Notes under the pieces: model-generated
What the model was told of the DNA's origin: nothing
Seen by the model: the letters and a program-made list of their open reading frames with translations, nothing else
The model's database searches: none
Program-made: the position numbers and the translations under genes
Assembly: GCF_038396755.1 (NCBI RefSeq)
Contig: NZ_CP149822.1
Coordinates: 1,860,001-1,924,000 of the forward strand
Direction: 5' to 3'
DNA from: Chitinophaga pollutisoli
GTDB lineage: Bacteria; Bacteroidota; Bacteroidia; Chitinophagales; Chitinophagaceae
Length of the DNA: 64,000 nt
Shown: positions 16,909 to 26,830 of the stretch, one piece after another
How the letters are laid out: each line of letters begins with the position of its first letter
Position numbering within the stretch: the first letter of the stretch is position 1

Positions 16909-18174
16909 ATGCCGGCAGAAAAAATTCAGATGATCAACGGGCAGATCAAGGTTCCTGCCCATCCTATTATTCCATTTATTATCGGTGATGGCATCGGTCC
17001 GGATATCTGGCGCGCGAGCGTGCGGGTGTTCGACGCGGCTGTGGAGAAAGCCTACGGCGGTGAGCGGAAGATTGAATGGAAAGAAGTACTGGCGGGCGAG
17101 AAGGCCTTCCAGGCAACGGGCGAATGGCTGCCCAAAACTACATTGGACGCGCTGAAGGAATACCTGGTGTCTATCAAAGGCCCGTTGACCACTCCCGTGG
17201 GCGGCGGTATCCGTTCGCTGAACGTGGCCATGCGCCAGGAGCTGGACCTCTACGCCTGCGTGCGCCCCGTGCGGTGGTTCAACAAGGTGCCCAGCCCCGT
17301 GAAGCATCCCGAAAAGGTGGATATGGTGATTTTCCGTGAGAACACTGAAGACATCTACGCCGGCATCGAGTATATGTATGGCACCGAAGGCGCCAATAAG
17401 CTCCTGAAATTCCTCACCGAGGAACTGGGTGTGAACAAGATCCGTTTCCCGGAAACTTCTTCCCTGGGCATCAAACCGGTGTCGAAGGAAGGTACCGAGC
17501 GGCTGGTGCGCGCTGCCATCAGATATGCCATCGAGCATAAAAAACCTTCCGTTTCCATTGTACACAAGGGCAACATCATGAAGTTCACCGAAGGCGGCTT
17601 CAAGAACTGGGGCTACGAACTGGCAGAACGCGAGTTCGGCGATTATGTGTACACGTGGGAACAATGGGAGAAAACCAAGAAAGAACAGGGAGAAGACGCC
17701 GCCAACAGGGAAATCGCAGTAGCGAAGGCGCATAACAAGATCATCGTGAACGACGTGATCGCCGACAACTTCCTGCAGCAGATCCTCCTGGCGCCGCAGG
17801 ATTACTCCGTGATCGCCACCCTCAACCTGAACGGCGACTATATCTCCGACGCGCTGGCAGCTGCAGTAGGCGGTATCGGCATCGCGCCTGGCGGCAATAT
17901 CAACTACGCCACCGGCCACGCCGTGTTCGAAGCCACCCACGGCACCGCGCCCCGCTTCGCCGACACCGACACCATGAACCCATCCTCCGTGATCCTCTCC
18001 GGCGTTATGATGCTGGAATACATGGGTTGGAAGGAAGCCGCCGATATCATCACCCATGGCCTCAGCACCGCCATCATGCGCAAACGCGTAACCATCGACT
18101 TCTACAAGCTCATGGACGACGCTACGCTCGTGAAGACCAGCGAGTTCGCCGACGAGATTATCAAGCAGCTCTAA
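16909..18174 (+). CDS. icd: Isocitrate dehydrogenase, type I (bacterial class)
   Basis: Oxidative decarboxylation of isocitrate to 2-oxoglutarate in the TCA cycle. The 421 residues align along their length with Escherichia coli Icd, including the substrate loop [18 protein letters not shown] with the regulatory Ser. The cofactor-selecting positions are unusual. E. coli Lys344/Tyr345 are Arg349/Phe350 here (HGTAPRFAD), and Tyr391/Arg395 are Ile396/Lys400 (VTIDFYKL). That is neither the canonical NADP set nor the classic NAD set, so NAD versus NADP use is open. A second, unrelated-class enzyme follows. Confidence 0.92.
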   Translation: MPAEKIQMINGQIKVPAHPIIPFIIGDGIGPDIWRASVRVFDAAVEKAYGGERKIEWKEVLAGEKAFQATGEWLPKTTLDALKEYLVSIKGPLTTPVGGGIRSLNVAMRQELDLYACVRPVRWFNKVPSPVKHPEKVDMVIFRENTEDIYAGIEYMYGTEGANKLLKFLTEELGVNKIRFPETSSLGIKPVSKEGTERLVRAAIRYAIEHKKPSVSIVHKGNIMKFTEGGFKNWGYELAEREFGDYVYTWEQWEKTKKEQGEDAANREIAVAKAHNKIIVNDVIADNFLQQILLAPQDYSVIATLNLNGDYISDALAAAVGGIGIAPGGNINYATGHAVFEATHGTAPRFADTDTMNPSSVILSGVMMLEYMGWKEAADIITHGLSTAIMRKRVTIDFYKLMDDATLVKTSEFADEIIKQL

Positions 18175-18195
18175 AATAGCCTTAACACCGATTTT

Positions 18196-18284
18196 CCCGC
18201 CACGATTACGTTTTTTTGAAGGATAATACTATCTTTCGACATTCAAATAACATCATTTGATAGAAAAACGTAATCCGTAGCGGG
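18196..18284 (+). repeat. Imperfect long inverted repeat with two inner hairpins
   Basis: The outer arms 18196-18215 and 18264-18284 pair over about 19 bp with one mismatch and one bulge. Inside lie a 10-bp hairpin (18216-18239: TTGAAGGATA, ATAC loop, TATCTTTCGA, with two G-T pairs) and a 6-bp hairpin (TCAAAT/ATTTGA, 18243-18260). Together they make a three-way junction on paper. It fills the gap between the two isocitrate dehydrogenase genes. It could be an RNA leader structure of the downstream gene, a mobile palindromic element, or a weak terminator. Confidence 0.55.
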
Positions 18285-18335
18285 ATTTCGTGTCTCATAA
18301 AGATTTTATAAGAAGAAACACAAAACATTAAATCG

Positions 18336-19568
18336 ATGTCACAAAAAATCAAAGTTGCAAACCCTGTGGTTGAACTGGATGGCGACGAAATGACGCGGAT
18401 CATCTGGAAGTTCATCAAAGACAAACTGATCACACCGTATCTCGACCTGGATATCAAATATTACGATCTGGGCATGGAACACCGCGATGCCACCAACGAC
18501 CAGGTGACCATTGACGCAGCCAACGCCATCAAACAATACAACGTGGGCATCAAATGCGCCACCATCACCCCCGACGAGCAGCGTGTAGAGGAGTTCAAGC
18601 TGAAACAGATGTGGAAATCGCCCAACGGCACCATCCGCAACATCCTGGACGGCACCGTATTCCGCGAGCCCATCGTGATGAAGAACGTTCCGCGCCTCGT
18701 TCCCAACTGGACCGCTCCCATCTGCATCGGCCGCCACGCATTCGGCGACCAGTACCGCGCTACCGACTTCCTCACCAAAGGAAAAGGCAAACTCACCATC
18801 AAATTTGAAGGCGAGAACGGCGACGTGCAGGAATTCGAAGTGTACAACTTCAAAGGCGACGGCGTTGCCCTGGCGATGTACAACACCGACGAATCCATCT
18901 ACGGCTTCGCCCGCGCCTGCTTCAACCAGGCCCTGATGAAGAAATGGCCCCTGTATCTTTCCACCAAGAACACCATTCTCAAAAAATACGACGGCCGCTT
19001 CAAAGACATCTTCGAAGACGTTTACCAAAAAGAATTCAAAGCCGAATTCGATAAAAACGGCCTCACCTACGAACACCGCCTGATCGACGACATGGTGGCC
19101 TCCGCCCTGAAATGGAACGGCAACTTCGTATGGGCTTGTAAAAACTACGACGGCGACGTACAGTCCGACACCGTGGCCCAGGGCTTCGGTTCCCTCGGCC
19201 TCATGACCTCCACCCTCGTTACCCCCGACGGCAAAACGATGGAAGCCGAAGCGGCGCATGGCACCGTTACCCGCCACTACCGTGACCACCAGGCCGGTAA
19301 ACCCACTTCCACCAACCCGATCGCTTCCATCTTCGCATGGACCCGCGGCCTGGAATTCCGTGGCAAGCTGGACGGCAACCAGGAGCTCATCAACTTCTGC
19401 CACGCCCTCGAAGCCGTGTGCATCGAAACCGTAGAAAGCGGCAAGATGACCAAAGACCTCGCGGTTTGCATTCACGGCAACAAAGTAGAGCATGGCAAAC
19501 ACTACCTCTACACCGAGGAGTTCCTCGAAGCGCTGGACACCGCGCTGAAAGCCAAACTCGCTAAGTAA
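18336..19568 (+). CDS. NADP-dependent isocitrate dehydrogenase, type II (eukaryotic class)
   Basis: A 410-residue homodimeric isocitrate dehydrogenase of the class that includes human IDH1/IDH2. It is not alignable end-to-end with the type I enzyme just upstream. Diagnostic stretches are [58 protein letters not shown] and the NADP-binding HGTVTRHYR. The conserved Arg-His after HGTVT predicts NADP use. It has its own 161-bp upstream region and a strong terminator, so it is probably transcribed separately from the first gene. Confidence 0.95.
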   Translation: MSQKIKVANPVVELDGDEMTRIIWKFIKDKLITPYLDLDIKYYDLGMEHRDATNDQVTIDAANAIKQYNVGIKCATITPDEQRVEEFKLKQMWKSPNGTIRNILDGTVFREPIVMKNVPRLVPNWTAPICIGRHAFGDQYRATDFLTKGKGKLTIKFEGENGDVQEFEVYNFKGDGVALAMYNTDESIYGFARACFNQALMKKWPLYLSTKNTILKKYDGRFKDIFEDVYQKEFKAEFDKNGLTYEHRLIDDMVASALKWNGNFVWACKNYDGDVQSDTVAQGFGSLGLMTSTLVTPDGKTMEAEAAHGTVTRHYRDHQAGKPTSTNPIASIFAWTRGLEFRGKLDGNQELINFCHALEAVCIETVESGKMTKDLAVCIHGNKVEHGKHYLYTEEFLEALDTALKAKLAK

Positions 19569-19585
19569 TCAAAGCTTTCCATAGG

Positions 19586-19615
19586 AGCGGCCTCCACCCG
19601 GAGGCCGCTTTTTTT
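19586..19615 (+). terminator. Terminator after type II isocitrate dehydrogenase
   Basis: A 10-bp perfect GC-rich stem AGCGGCCTCC/GGAGGCCGCT with a 4-nt loop and 7-8 T. Confidence 0.9.
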
Positions 19616-19631
19616 ATGCCCGCACGGCAAC

Positions 19632-19664
19632 AAAAAAGCCCCCAGGACAAAAAGTCCCAGGGGC
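19632..19664 (-). terminator. Terminator of the SusC/SusD operon
   Basis: Minus-strand stem GCCCCTGGGAC/GTCCTGGGGGC (two G-T pairs) with a TTTTT loop and a following T6 tract, about 30 nt past the last gene of the leftward operon. Confidence 0.8.
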
Positions 19665-19693
19665 CGGATTGCTAACTTACAAACGATAAAAAA

Positions 19694-20392
19694 CTAAAAT
19701 TTCAATGTATCCGGTTTCAGGGCGTAAAAAGTATCGATGGCCAGGCGGACAGGCTTGTATCCCGACAAAACGCTCACCGGCTCGCCTTCCCGGCAATCCG
19801 CCAACCGCGTCTCTGTCACTTCCGGATCCACTGTTACGGTTTGCTCATTCCCCGCAAGATCCGTGTACACGATCCGGGAACCGGTGTGTACGGTATCCGC
19901 AGTGGCCCACTGGATCACAAGCGTTGCGGATTCGAACCATTTGGAAACCACACCGCGGTTGCGGAGACCACTTTCGTAACGCTCCCCATAGCTGCGGATG
20001 CCCGACCGCTCTACCGGAACGGAGATATTCCCCGCTCCATCCAGCGCGTACACGGTGAAGTCATAGCTGTCTTCCGTTAAACCGTTGACGGTGGCGGTCA
20101 TCGTTTGCGCGGGATCGTGCGTGATAGCGGCCACTTCCTGCGAAGACTGGCCCCGGTTCCAGGTTATTTTATAGGACTTGACCGACGGATCGGCGCTGGG
20201 CTTCCAGCTGAAGCGGACGCGATCGCGCCCTGGCAGGGCCTCCAGCTGGTTCATGACCCCGGGATAAATTTTTTCCTTGTCGTTGAGGAATGCCCTGTAA
20301 TCAGTGGCCTGTTTGTCGCAGGCAAGCAGTCCTCCCAATAGGAGGAACCCTGCCAATGCTGCGAAGGAAGTATGAAGCGGTTTGAATTGCAT
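19694..20392 (-). CDS. DUF4998-domain lipoprotein
   Basis: Predicted surface lipoprotein of 232 residues and last gene of the SusC/SusD operon. The start at 20392 gives a signal peptide with lipobox (FLLLGGLLACDKQ). A fibronectin-III-like DUF4998 region follows (VRFSWKPSADPSVKSYKITWNRG, YDFTVYALDGAGNISVPV). Such proteins are commonly found beside SusCD pairs and are thought to bind glycan at the cell surface; substrate unknown. It starts 17 nt after the upstream gene's stop. Confidence 0.78.
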   Translation of the reverse strand: MQFKPLHTSFAALAGFLLLGGLLACDKQATDYRAFLNDKEKIYPGVMNQLEALPGRDRVRFSWKPSADPSVKSYKITWNRGQSSQEVAAITHDPAQTMTATVNGLTEDSYDFTVYALDGAGNISVPVERSGIRSYGERYESGLRNRGVVSKWFESATLVIQWATADTVHTGSRIVYTDLAGNEQTVTVDPEVTETRLADCREGEPVSVLSGYKPVRLAIDTFYALKPDTLKF

Positions 20393-20409
20393 GTGTTGCC
20401 TGTTTTGCG

Positions 20410-21609
20410 TTATTGTTGCCCCCAGAAAGAGATTTCGATCATATGCCAGAAGTTGGTATTGGACCACGTTTCCAGGACCTGGAAACGGATATACCGTACC
20501 CTGGGCGATCCCGCCGGGATGTTGAACTCGAATCCGTTGCGGCCGAAGGCCACGTCTTCCGCCGTGTTGTCGTAGGGCGGTCTTCCGGAAGGCTTGGCGG
20601 GCGCTTCGAATTCGCCAAGGAGCGTCCAGCCGTTGAAGCTGCCGTCTGCAGCGGGCCTTTCGTCGGTGCCCCATACGCGCCATCTTTTCGGGTTGCCATG
20701 GGAGAAGTCGTACCATCCACCGCCGCGCTGCCAGGTTTTAAAACGGCTGAGGTGGTAGCTGGCGCCCATGTCGAACGTGATGTGCTTGGGCAGGGCGCCT
20801 ATGGTGGTGGTGTGGAAACCGGTGCTGTTGGGATCGGTGTTACCGTCCCAGAGGTAGTTCATGTACCATTGGTAATCGGATGGTTCGTCGCCGGGCACGC
20901 TCATGTCCGCAAACTTGTTTTTGTCGAGCAGTTCTTCGAACAGCGGGGTGATCGTTTCGAACAGCGTGTCGGAGCTGTTACCCCAGCGGTCAACGATATA
21001 GACACCGAATTCGCGGGGCTCGTTTTCGTAGCCGCGCACACTGAAACCGATCTGCTCGTTGGTGGTATACCGGCTTTCAATGGGCTTGAATTCATCGTTC
21101 TTGTCTTTGGTGATCACGATCACGCCGATCTTTTCCCGGATAGCATTTTCCGCACCGATAAAGACGCCGCCGAAATCGGGCGCGATCCGTACGGTGGGCA
21201 TTACCAGCCGGTGCACCGGTGTTTCAGGATTCACTTTCACGATCACGGGCTCGGATTCCACTTCAGCGCGGGAAACCGTGGTGAGGATCACTTCATATTC
21301 TTTCTTCTCGGCGAAGCCGCTCACTTCCACTTTATTCGTGTAATAGGAAACCTGCGTTTGCCGCGTCGCAACATCGTTGGTTTTATACTTCGCCCTTACG
21401 TACAGCAGGTTGGAGGAGTTCGGCAGTGTATAGGTGATGGTAGCCGCGCCGTTGTGGTTGGTTACCTGCACATTAGTGACCGGGCCAGGTTTCGCGCCGT
21501 CCTTATCGGTGGGCTCGTTGTAGGCTTCGTCTTTGAAACAGCCGCCCCATGCGGTTGCCAGGCCAATCAGGCCCAGCAACGCGAATATTTTGGTTTGTGA
21601 AGATTGCAT
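20410..21609 (-). CDS. SusCD-associated surface lipoprotein (DUF4959/DUF5126/DUF5000 architecture)
   Basis: A 399-residue lipoprotein with signal and lipobox (GLATAWGGCFKDE). An Ig-like N-terminal domain (GPVTNVQVTNHNGAATITYTLP, DUF4959-type) is followed by a middle DUF5126-like part (VRIAPDFGGVFIGAENAIREKIGVIVI). The C-terminal DUF5000 discoidin-like domain ends in VRYIRFQVLETWSNTNFWHMIEISFWG. Discoidin-like domains often bind carbohydrate, so it is probably a cell-surface glycan-binding protein of this locus. It sits between susD and the DUF4998 gene. Confidence 0.82.
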   Translation of the reverse strand: MQSSQTKIFALLGLIGLATAWGGCFKDEAYNEPTDKDGAKPGPVTNVQVTNHNGAATITYTLPNSSNLLYVRAKYKTNDVATRQTQVSYYTNKVEVSGFAEKKEYEVILTTVSRAEVESEPVIVKVNPETPVHRLVMPTVRIAPDFGGVFIGAENAIREKIGVIVITKDKNDEFKPIESRYTTNEQIGFSVRGYENEPREFGVYIVDRWGNSSDTLFETITPLFEELLDKNKFADMSVPGDEPSDYQWYMNYLWDGNTDPNSTGFHTTTIGALPKHITFDMGASYHLSRFKTWQRGGGWYDFSHGNPKRWRVWGTDERPAADGSFNGWTLLGEFEAPAKPSGRPPYDNTAEDVAFGRNGFEFNIPAGSPRVRYIRFQVLETWSNTNFWHMIEISFWGQQ

Positions 21610-21645
21610 CTTGAAATCATTTTGAGTTGAAGAAGGAAAACGCGG

Positions 21646-23553
21646 TTACCATAAAGGCGTTTGCACGAGATTGGGATTGATGGTCAGATCCGCGTCGCTG
21701 ATCGGCCACAGGTATTCCCGGGTATTGTATACCGGCATGATGATCGTGCGGGGCTGGTAATATCCCGCCACTGTTTCTTCATACACGCTCCATCCCTGCA
21801 TGGGCTTAGCCAGGTAATCCTTCATTTCCTTCCAGCGGCGCAGATCCCAGCCGCTCTGGCTTTCAAAGGCCAGCTCAATCCTTCTTTCCTGGTGGATGAT
21901 CTGGCGCAATCCTTCTTTGCTGTTGAACTTCCCGGGATTATTGGAATACATGCTCCAGGCTTCTTCCACCGTTTTGAGCTGCGCCCTTTCGCGCACTTTA
22001 TTGATCCATGTCAGCGCTTCGGTGCGGTTGCCGGTTTCGTTCAGCGCTTCGGCGTACAACAGGTACAACGCGGCCAGGCGGATGCGCGGCACGGCGAAGG
22101 GCACGGGCAGGCTGCGCGCCAGGAACTCGCTCTGGTACGGCACCAACTTCTTGGGCCAGTAACCGGTACTGTTCGTTTTAACGATCATGGCGGCGCCGCT
22201 GATCTGCTTCATTTTGCCCTGGATGTATTGCTGGTTATCGTCGTCGAGCGTGCCGTTACCGAACCAGTTGCTGCCGTCGAAACCGAGGCTGGCGTAAAAG
22301 CGGACTTCCCGGTTCATGTTAAGGCCGGCCGTCTGGTAGCCGTTTCGGATGTAATAACGGTGCGCTTCATCACTGGCGCGCGGTACATACCGGTTGCCGT
22401 AATCCCAGGTTTTATCTTCGTTGATGGGCACGCCGTTGTTGGTGTAGAACATCTCAGCGATGGCCAGGGGCGCCGACAGGCTCCCCCATATCACGTCGTT
22501 GGTCTGAGATTCCACCGCCATTTTGGGGATGCAGATATACTGCCAGTCGGCATTCACCGGATTGGCGCCCCAGATCACTTCGTCGTTGAACAGGTGCGTA
22601 ACCGCGCCCTGGAAAGCCAGCAGGTGGATAGTGGAGTCGCTCAGGCCGGTGAGGTTAGCCGGCGGCACGAAGGGATAGAGCTTCCGCCCTACCGACTCCG
22701 CTTCTTCGATCGCCTGTTTGCACGCTTCCGCGGCCAACACCCATTTATGGGGATCGGCCGTGGTGGAGAACAGCGGTTTGTTTTCCTTCGAGCTGAAATT
22801 GAGGTAGTCGGGGTTGCCGTTGAATAACGGGCTTGCCTGCCAGGCGAGCGCTTCCGCTTTCACGCTCAGCGCCGCGGACCGCGTCACCCTGCCCAGCTCG
22901 CTCGCCTCCGAAGTAATGATGCGCGGCAATCCGGCGGCGGCCTCATCCAGCAACTGCACTACATAATTAAACACGGTATCCACATGCTCGCGCTTCACGC
23001 GCACTTCGTCGATCGACGCGTTCACCGGCAAATTCTTCCGGATCACCGCCACCGGCCCGTACATGCGCACCAGCCAATAGTGATAGTAGGCTTTGAGGAA
23101 CTTCGCTTCGGCAGTCCAGCGCGCCCTTTCGTTGGCGGTCAGATCCACCGGTTTATCCACATTCTCGAGGAAAATATTACAGCGGCGGATGGCCTGGTAA
23201 AGATTCACGCCGGCGTTATTGCCGCTCCAGAAGTCCAGCTCCACCGACAGCACGTTATTGCCGCTCCGCAGCATCCGGAAACCCATGTCCCTGTTATTTT
23301 CTACCGGGAAAGGGTGCAGCAGCTCCCCGCCCGTGGTGAATGCAGGGTCGGACCAGGCGTAGAAGATGGACTTCTGCATCGTGGCGTAGCAGGTGAACAG
23401 GTAATTCTCCGCTTCGTTGCGGTTACGGAAAGCGTAATCGACCGTCGCTACGTTGTCGGGCACCACGTCCAGGTATTTCTTGCAAGACGGGAAGCTTGCC
23501 AGCAGCACTGCCGCCACTATCCAAATACGTATGTTGAATTTCATGATTTGCAT
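21646..23553 (-). CDS. SusD/RagB-family outer-membrane lipoprotein
   Basis: Glycan- or nutrient-binding lipoprotein that lids the partner SusC channel. It has 635 residues, or 632 from the alternative ATG at 23544 that starts right at the signal peptide. The signal ends LASFPSCKKYLDVVPD, with the lipobox Cys and the typical SusD N-terminus. TPR-like helices and the RagB/SusD C-terminal domain (RLAALYLLYAEALNETGNRTEALTWINKVRERA; RRIELAFESQSGWDLRRWKEM) follow. It is immediately downstream of susC. Confidence 0.95.
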   Translation of the reverse strand: MQIMKFNIRIWIVAAVLLASFPSCKKYLDVVPDNVATVDYAFRNRNEAENYLFTCYATMQKSIFYAWSDPAFTTGGELLHPFPVENNRDMGFRMLRSGNNVLSVELDFWSGNNAGVNLYQAIRRCNIFLENVDKPVDLTANERARWTAEAKFLKAYYHYWLVRMYGPVAVIRKNLPVNASIDEVRVKREHVDTVFNYVVQLLDEAAAGLPRIITSEASELGRVTRSAALSVKAEALAWQASPLFNGNPDYLNFSSKENKPLFSTTADPHKWVLAAEACKQAIEEAESVGRKLYPFVPPANLTGLSDSTIHLLAFQGAVTHLFNDEVIWGANPVNADWQYICIPKMAVESQTNDVIWGSLSAPLAIAEMFYTNNGVPINEDKTWDYGNRYVPRASDEAHRYYIRNGYQTAGLNMNREVRFYASLGFDGSNWFGNGTLDDDNQQYIQGKMKQISGAAMIVKTNSTGYWPKKLVPYQSEFLARSLPVPFAVPRIRLAALYLLYAEALNETGNRTEALTWINKVRERAQLKTVEEAWSMYSNNPGKFNSKEGLRQIIHQERRIELAFESQSGWDLRRWKEMKDYLAKPMQGWSVYEETVAGYYQPRTIIMPVYNTREYLWPISDADLTINPNLVQTPLW

Positions 23554-23563
23554 TTTTAACTCG

Positions 23564-26500
23564 CTACAGGTTGACGTTGATACCGAAGTTGAAGACTTTC
23601 TGAACCGGGTAAGACATGCCTTTACCGGCCATTTCAGGATCCCACAGCTTAAAGGCGCTCCAGGTGTGCAGGTTCAGCCCGTTGAAATAGATCCTTAAGT
23701 TCTCGATGTGGTACCGTTTGGTGATATGTCGCGGGATGGTATAACCGGCTTCCAGGCTTTTAAGGCGGAGGAAAGCCCCGTTGCGCATAAACCAGGTATT
23801 GGGGATCGTTACCCCCTGCGAAGGCGAGGGCGCCGAGTTGTAATTGTGCGTATGGGATAAACGGGGCATCATGGCGTAGATGTTCTGGTTCTCTTCGGAC
23901 CAGTAATTCTCCGAATAAGCTTTCAGGATTTGCGCATTCGCCACGAAAGGCATCGTGCTTTCGAGGTAATCGCTGCCGGCCCTGTCCACGTCGGACACGT
24001 CGATGAAGAAAGACTCCCGGCCCAGCCCCTGGAAGAAGGCCGACAGGTCGAAGTTCTTATACCCTACCGAGAAACCGGCGCCATACACAAGCTCCGGCGC
24101 GGTGGGCATGCCGATGGGCACCATGTCACGTTCGGTGATCTGCCCGTCGCCGTTCACGTCGCGGTATTTGATATCACCACCGCGGGTCACGTAGCCATTG
24201 AAATTCTGGCGAGGCGAATTAGCCACTTCGGCATCGTCCACGAAAAGTCTTTCCGCGATGAAGCCATATATCTGGTTGATGGAATTGCCGATGCGCGAGC
24301 GCCAGGGCTCATTGAACTTAGGCTCTTCGTATTGCACGAATTTATTGGTAGCATACGTCAGGTTACCGCGAACGGCAGCCCAGGCGTCTTTCCCGAATTG
24401 CTGCTTGTAATCCAGCGACAGGTCGATCCCCTCCGACATGGCTTCACCGATGTTGGCGCTGATGCCCGCTTCCAGACCGGAAGTGCTCGGGATGGAAGTA
24501 CGTTGCTGCAGGATATTGGTCCGGCGCTGGCGATAGATTTCACCGATGAAATTCAGTTTGTCGAAGAACGACAGCTCCAGGCCGATGTTTGTCTGGTGCG
24601 AGGTTTCCCAGGTCACATCGCGGTTTTCGTAATTGATGATGGAAACACCGTTGCGGCCGTAAGCGTTGTTCCTGCCGAAAGTGGCCCCGTAGCCGGAGTT
24701 CATATTTACTTCAGACATATAGAAGAAACGCTGGCTGCCAATGGCGTCGTTCCCTACGAGCCCGTGGCTCGCGCGGATCTTCGCTCTCGTCACCACATCG
24801 CGCAAGCCTTCCCACATCTTTTCGTTAGACATCACCCAGGATGCCCCGATCGTGGGGAAGAACCCAAAACGGTTATTGGAAGAAAACCGCTCACTGCCGT
24901 TGTACCCGAAGTTGAACTCCAGGAAGTAACGGCTCAGGTAAGAATATGTGGCACGGCCCGCGAGGCCCAGGTTGCGGTAAGGCAGCGACGTCTGCAGGGA
25001 GGAACCATCGGTGTTCAGCGTCTGCTGACGGGTGCCCACGAGCGTACTGCTGATCGTATGGTCCCCGAATGTCCGGTTGTAATCCAGTACACCCTGCAGG
25101 TACACGAACGTGGAAATCACCCGGTTGCCCGCCGTAAAATCGAGGTATTCGGTGGCTTCGCCGGGCTTGTTGTTCAACCATACCAGGCGGTATTTGTCCG
25201 TTTTTCGGTCGTAATCGCCAACCTGGTAATAGAACGGATTGTACTGGCGCACAACGTCGAAGAACGAATAGCGGTTGGTAGTCACCATCCCGCGGAAATT
25301 AAGCCCCGGGGTGATGAACGACAGGTTCTGCGTCAGCTCCACCTGCGCCGACATGCGGGAACGGGAGAAGTTCTTGTACCCACGCAGCAATTGTGCGTAA
25401 GGGTTTGTGCCGAGCAGTCCGTTTTCCAGCGGCTTGTTGCCGAAAAGGATATGTTTCTCGAAAATGGTGGAAGAGTCGGGCAGATAATATGCCGGGAAGT
25501 CCACCGGGCTGGTATGCATCACCAGCGAATACAGGTCGGTGCCGTAAGAGGCGTCCTGCGTAACCGGACCGGTATACTCATCGAAGTTGCCCGCCAGCCT
25601 TACCACCATCTCGGTTGTTTTGGTGAGGTTGATGTTGACGTTGGAGCGGAGCTGGTAGTTGTCCAGCTTTACGTTGTTATTGAAATTATTGACAGGGCTT
25701 ACCTTCAGGATACCGTTATCCCGGTTGTAGGAGCCTGCCACATAATACCGGGCTACTTCGCCGCCACCGCTCACGCTGAGGTTGGCGCGCTGGTTGTTCG
25801 TGCGTTTTTTGAACAGTTCATCCATCCAGTTTACCGCCGGGTATACGAATTTGTTGTCGCCGTTGATGGTATGATTGATCTTGTTTTGATCGTAGCGCGG
25901 CGCCCCGAGGGAATCCCGCGTCATGATCGCTTCGTTGAACAGGTTCATGTACGTTACCGGATCGGCCATCTCTATATTCTTTGTAGCCTGCGAAATCGAA
26001 TTCTCGAACCGGAAATTGATTTTCGCTTTACCGGCTTTACCTTCCTTCGTGGTAACGAGGATCACGCCATTGGCGCCGCGGGCGCCGTAGAGCGAAGTGG
26101 CGCTTGCGTCTTTCAGGATGGAAAAGCTGGCGATATCGTCTACCTGCAGGCGGGCGAGATCGGTGGCCGTGAGCTCCACGTTATCGATGAGGATAAGCGG
26201 GTCTTGCTTGTAACCGAAGGTCGTTACACCACGAACGAAGAAGGTGGCGTTGTCCTGGCCCGGCTGGCCGCTGCGCTGGTAAGCGATCATCCCGGCCACC
26301 TGCCCTGCCAGCGCCGTGGTGAGGTTGCTGGAAGGGATTTTCAGGTCTTTGGGGTTGACGGTCGTAACCGCTCCCACAATTGCTTCGCGTTGCTGCTTTT
26401 TGCCATAGGCGGTAACGACCACGTCGGTCAGCTGGTTGACTTTTTCCCGCAATACTACATCTACGGTGTTTCTGCCCGCAAGCGGAACGGTCACTGCTTC

Positions 26501-26830
26501 AAAGCCCATGAGCGTGAACTGGAGCGTGGCATTGGGTTTCACGTCCAGTACAAAGCGGCCGTCGCCATTGGTGGTGGTGCCTTTTCCGGAAACGCCCGCT
26601 ACCAGCACGGTCACGCCCGGCAACGGTGTGCCGGTGGAATCCTTGACGCTGCCCGTTATGGTTACTTGTCCGCTGCTCTCCTGTGCGGCCGACAATTGGG
26701 GCAAAGCCATCGGGAGCGCCGCCACGAGCAGCATCTTCATCAGTAAAGGGAAAATCCGAAACAAAGATTGTTCGCCAGGTGGGGATGTTACTTGCCCACC
26801 CGGAATGGAGCGAACGTGGATCACTTTCAT
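23564..26830 (-). CDS. SusC/RagA-family TonB-dependent outer-membrane transporter
   Basis: TonB-dependent channel of 1088 residues. A signal peptide (MKMLLVAALPMALPQLSAAQ, preceded by 30 extra N-terminal residues) is followed by a carboxypeptidase-regulatory-like domain (GSVKDSTGTPLPGVTVLVAG). The SusC-type plug has the family box VVVTAYGKKQQREAIVGAVTTV and LKDASATSLYGARGANGVILVTTK. A long beta-barrel ends at NFGINVNL. It is the first gene of the leftward operon susC-susD-DUF4959/5000-DUF4998. There is no ECF sigma or anti-sigma gene next to it. Confidence 0.96.
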   Translation of the reverse strand: MKVIHVRSIPGGQVTSPPGEQSLFRIFPLLMKMLLVAALPMALPQLSAAQESSGQVTITGSVKDSTGTPLPGVTVLVAGVSGKGTTTNGDGRFVLDVKPNATLQFTLMGFEAVTVPLAGRNTVDVVLREKVNQLTDVVVTAYGKKQQREAIVGAVTTVNPKDLKIPSSNLTTALAGQVAGMIAYQRSGQPGQDNATFFVRGVTTFGYKQDPLILIDNVELTATDLARLQVDDIASFSILKDASATSLYGARGANGVILVTTKEGKAGKAKINFRFENSISQATKNIEMADPVTYMNLFNEAIMTRDSLGAPRYDQNKINHTINGDNKFVYPAVNWMDELFKKRTNNQRANLSVSGGGEVARYYVAGSYNRDNGILKVSPVNNFNNNVKLDNYQLRSNVNINLTKTTEMVVRLAGNFDEYTGPVTQDASYGTDLYSLVMHTSPVDFPAYYLPDSSTIFEKHILFGNKPLENGLLGTNPYAQLLRGYKNFSRSRMSAQVELTQNLSFITPGLNFRGMVTTNRYSFFDVVRQYNPFYYQVGDYDRKTDKYRLVWLNNKPGEATEYLDFTAGNRVISTFVYLQGVLDYNRTFGDHTISSTLVGTRQQTLNTDGSSLQTSLPYRNLGLAGRATYSYLSRYFLEFNFGYNGSERFSSNNRFGFFPTIGASWVMSNEKMWEGLRDVVTRAKIRASHGLVGNDAIGSQRFFYMSEVNMNSGYGATFGRNNAYGRNGVSIINYENRDVTWETSHQTNIGLELSFFDKLNFIGEIYRQRRTNILQQRTSIPSTSGLEAGISANIGEAMSEGIDLSLDYKQQFGKDAWAAVRGNLTYATNKFVQYEEPKFNEPWRSRIGNSINQIYGFIAERLFVDDAEVANSPRQNFNGYVTRGGDIKYRDVNGDGQITERDMVPIGMPTAPELVYGAGFSVGYKNFDLSAFFQGLGRESFFIDVSDVDRAGSDYLESTMPFVANAQILKAYSENYWSEENQNIYAMMPRLSHTHNYNSAPSPSQGVTIPNTWFMRNGAFLRLKSLEAGYTIPRHITKRYHIENLRIYFNGLNLHTWSAFKLWDPEMAGKGMSYPVQKVFNFGINVNL

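Noticed and set aside
23930..26746. 938-codon open frame on the plus strand inside susC
   Set aside because: It is exactly antisense to a clear SusC protein; its translation is low-complexity and matches no family. Long antisense frames arise here from the GC-rich codon bias.
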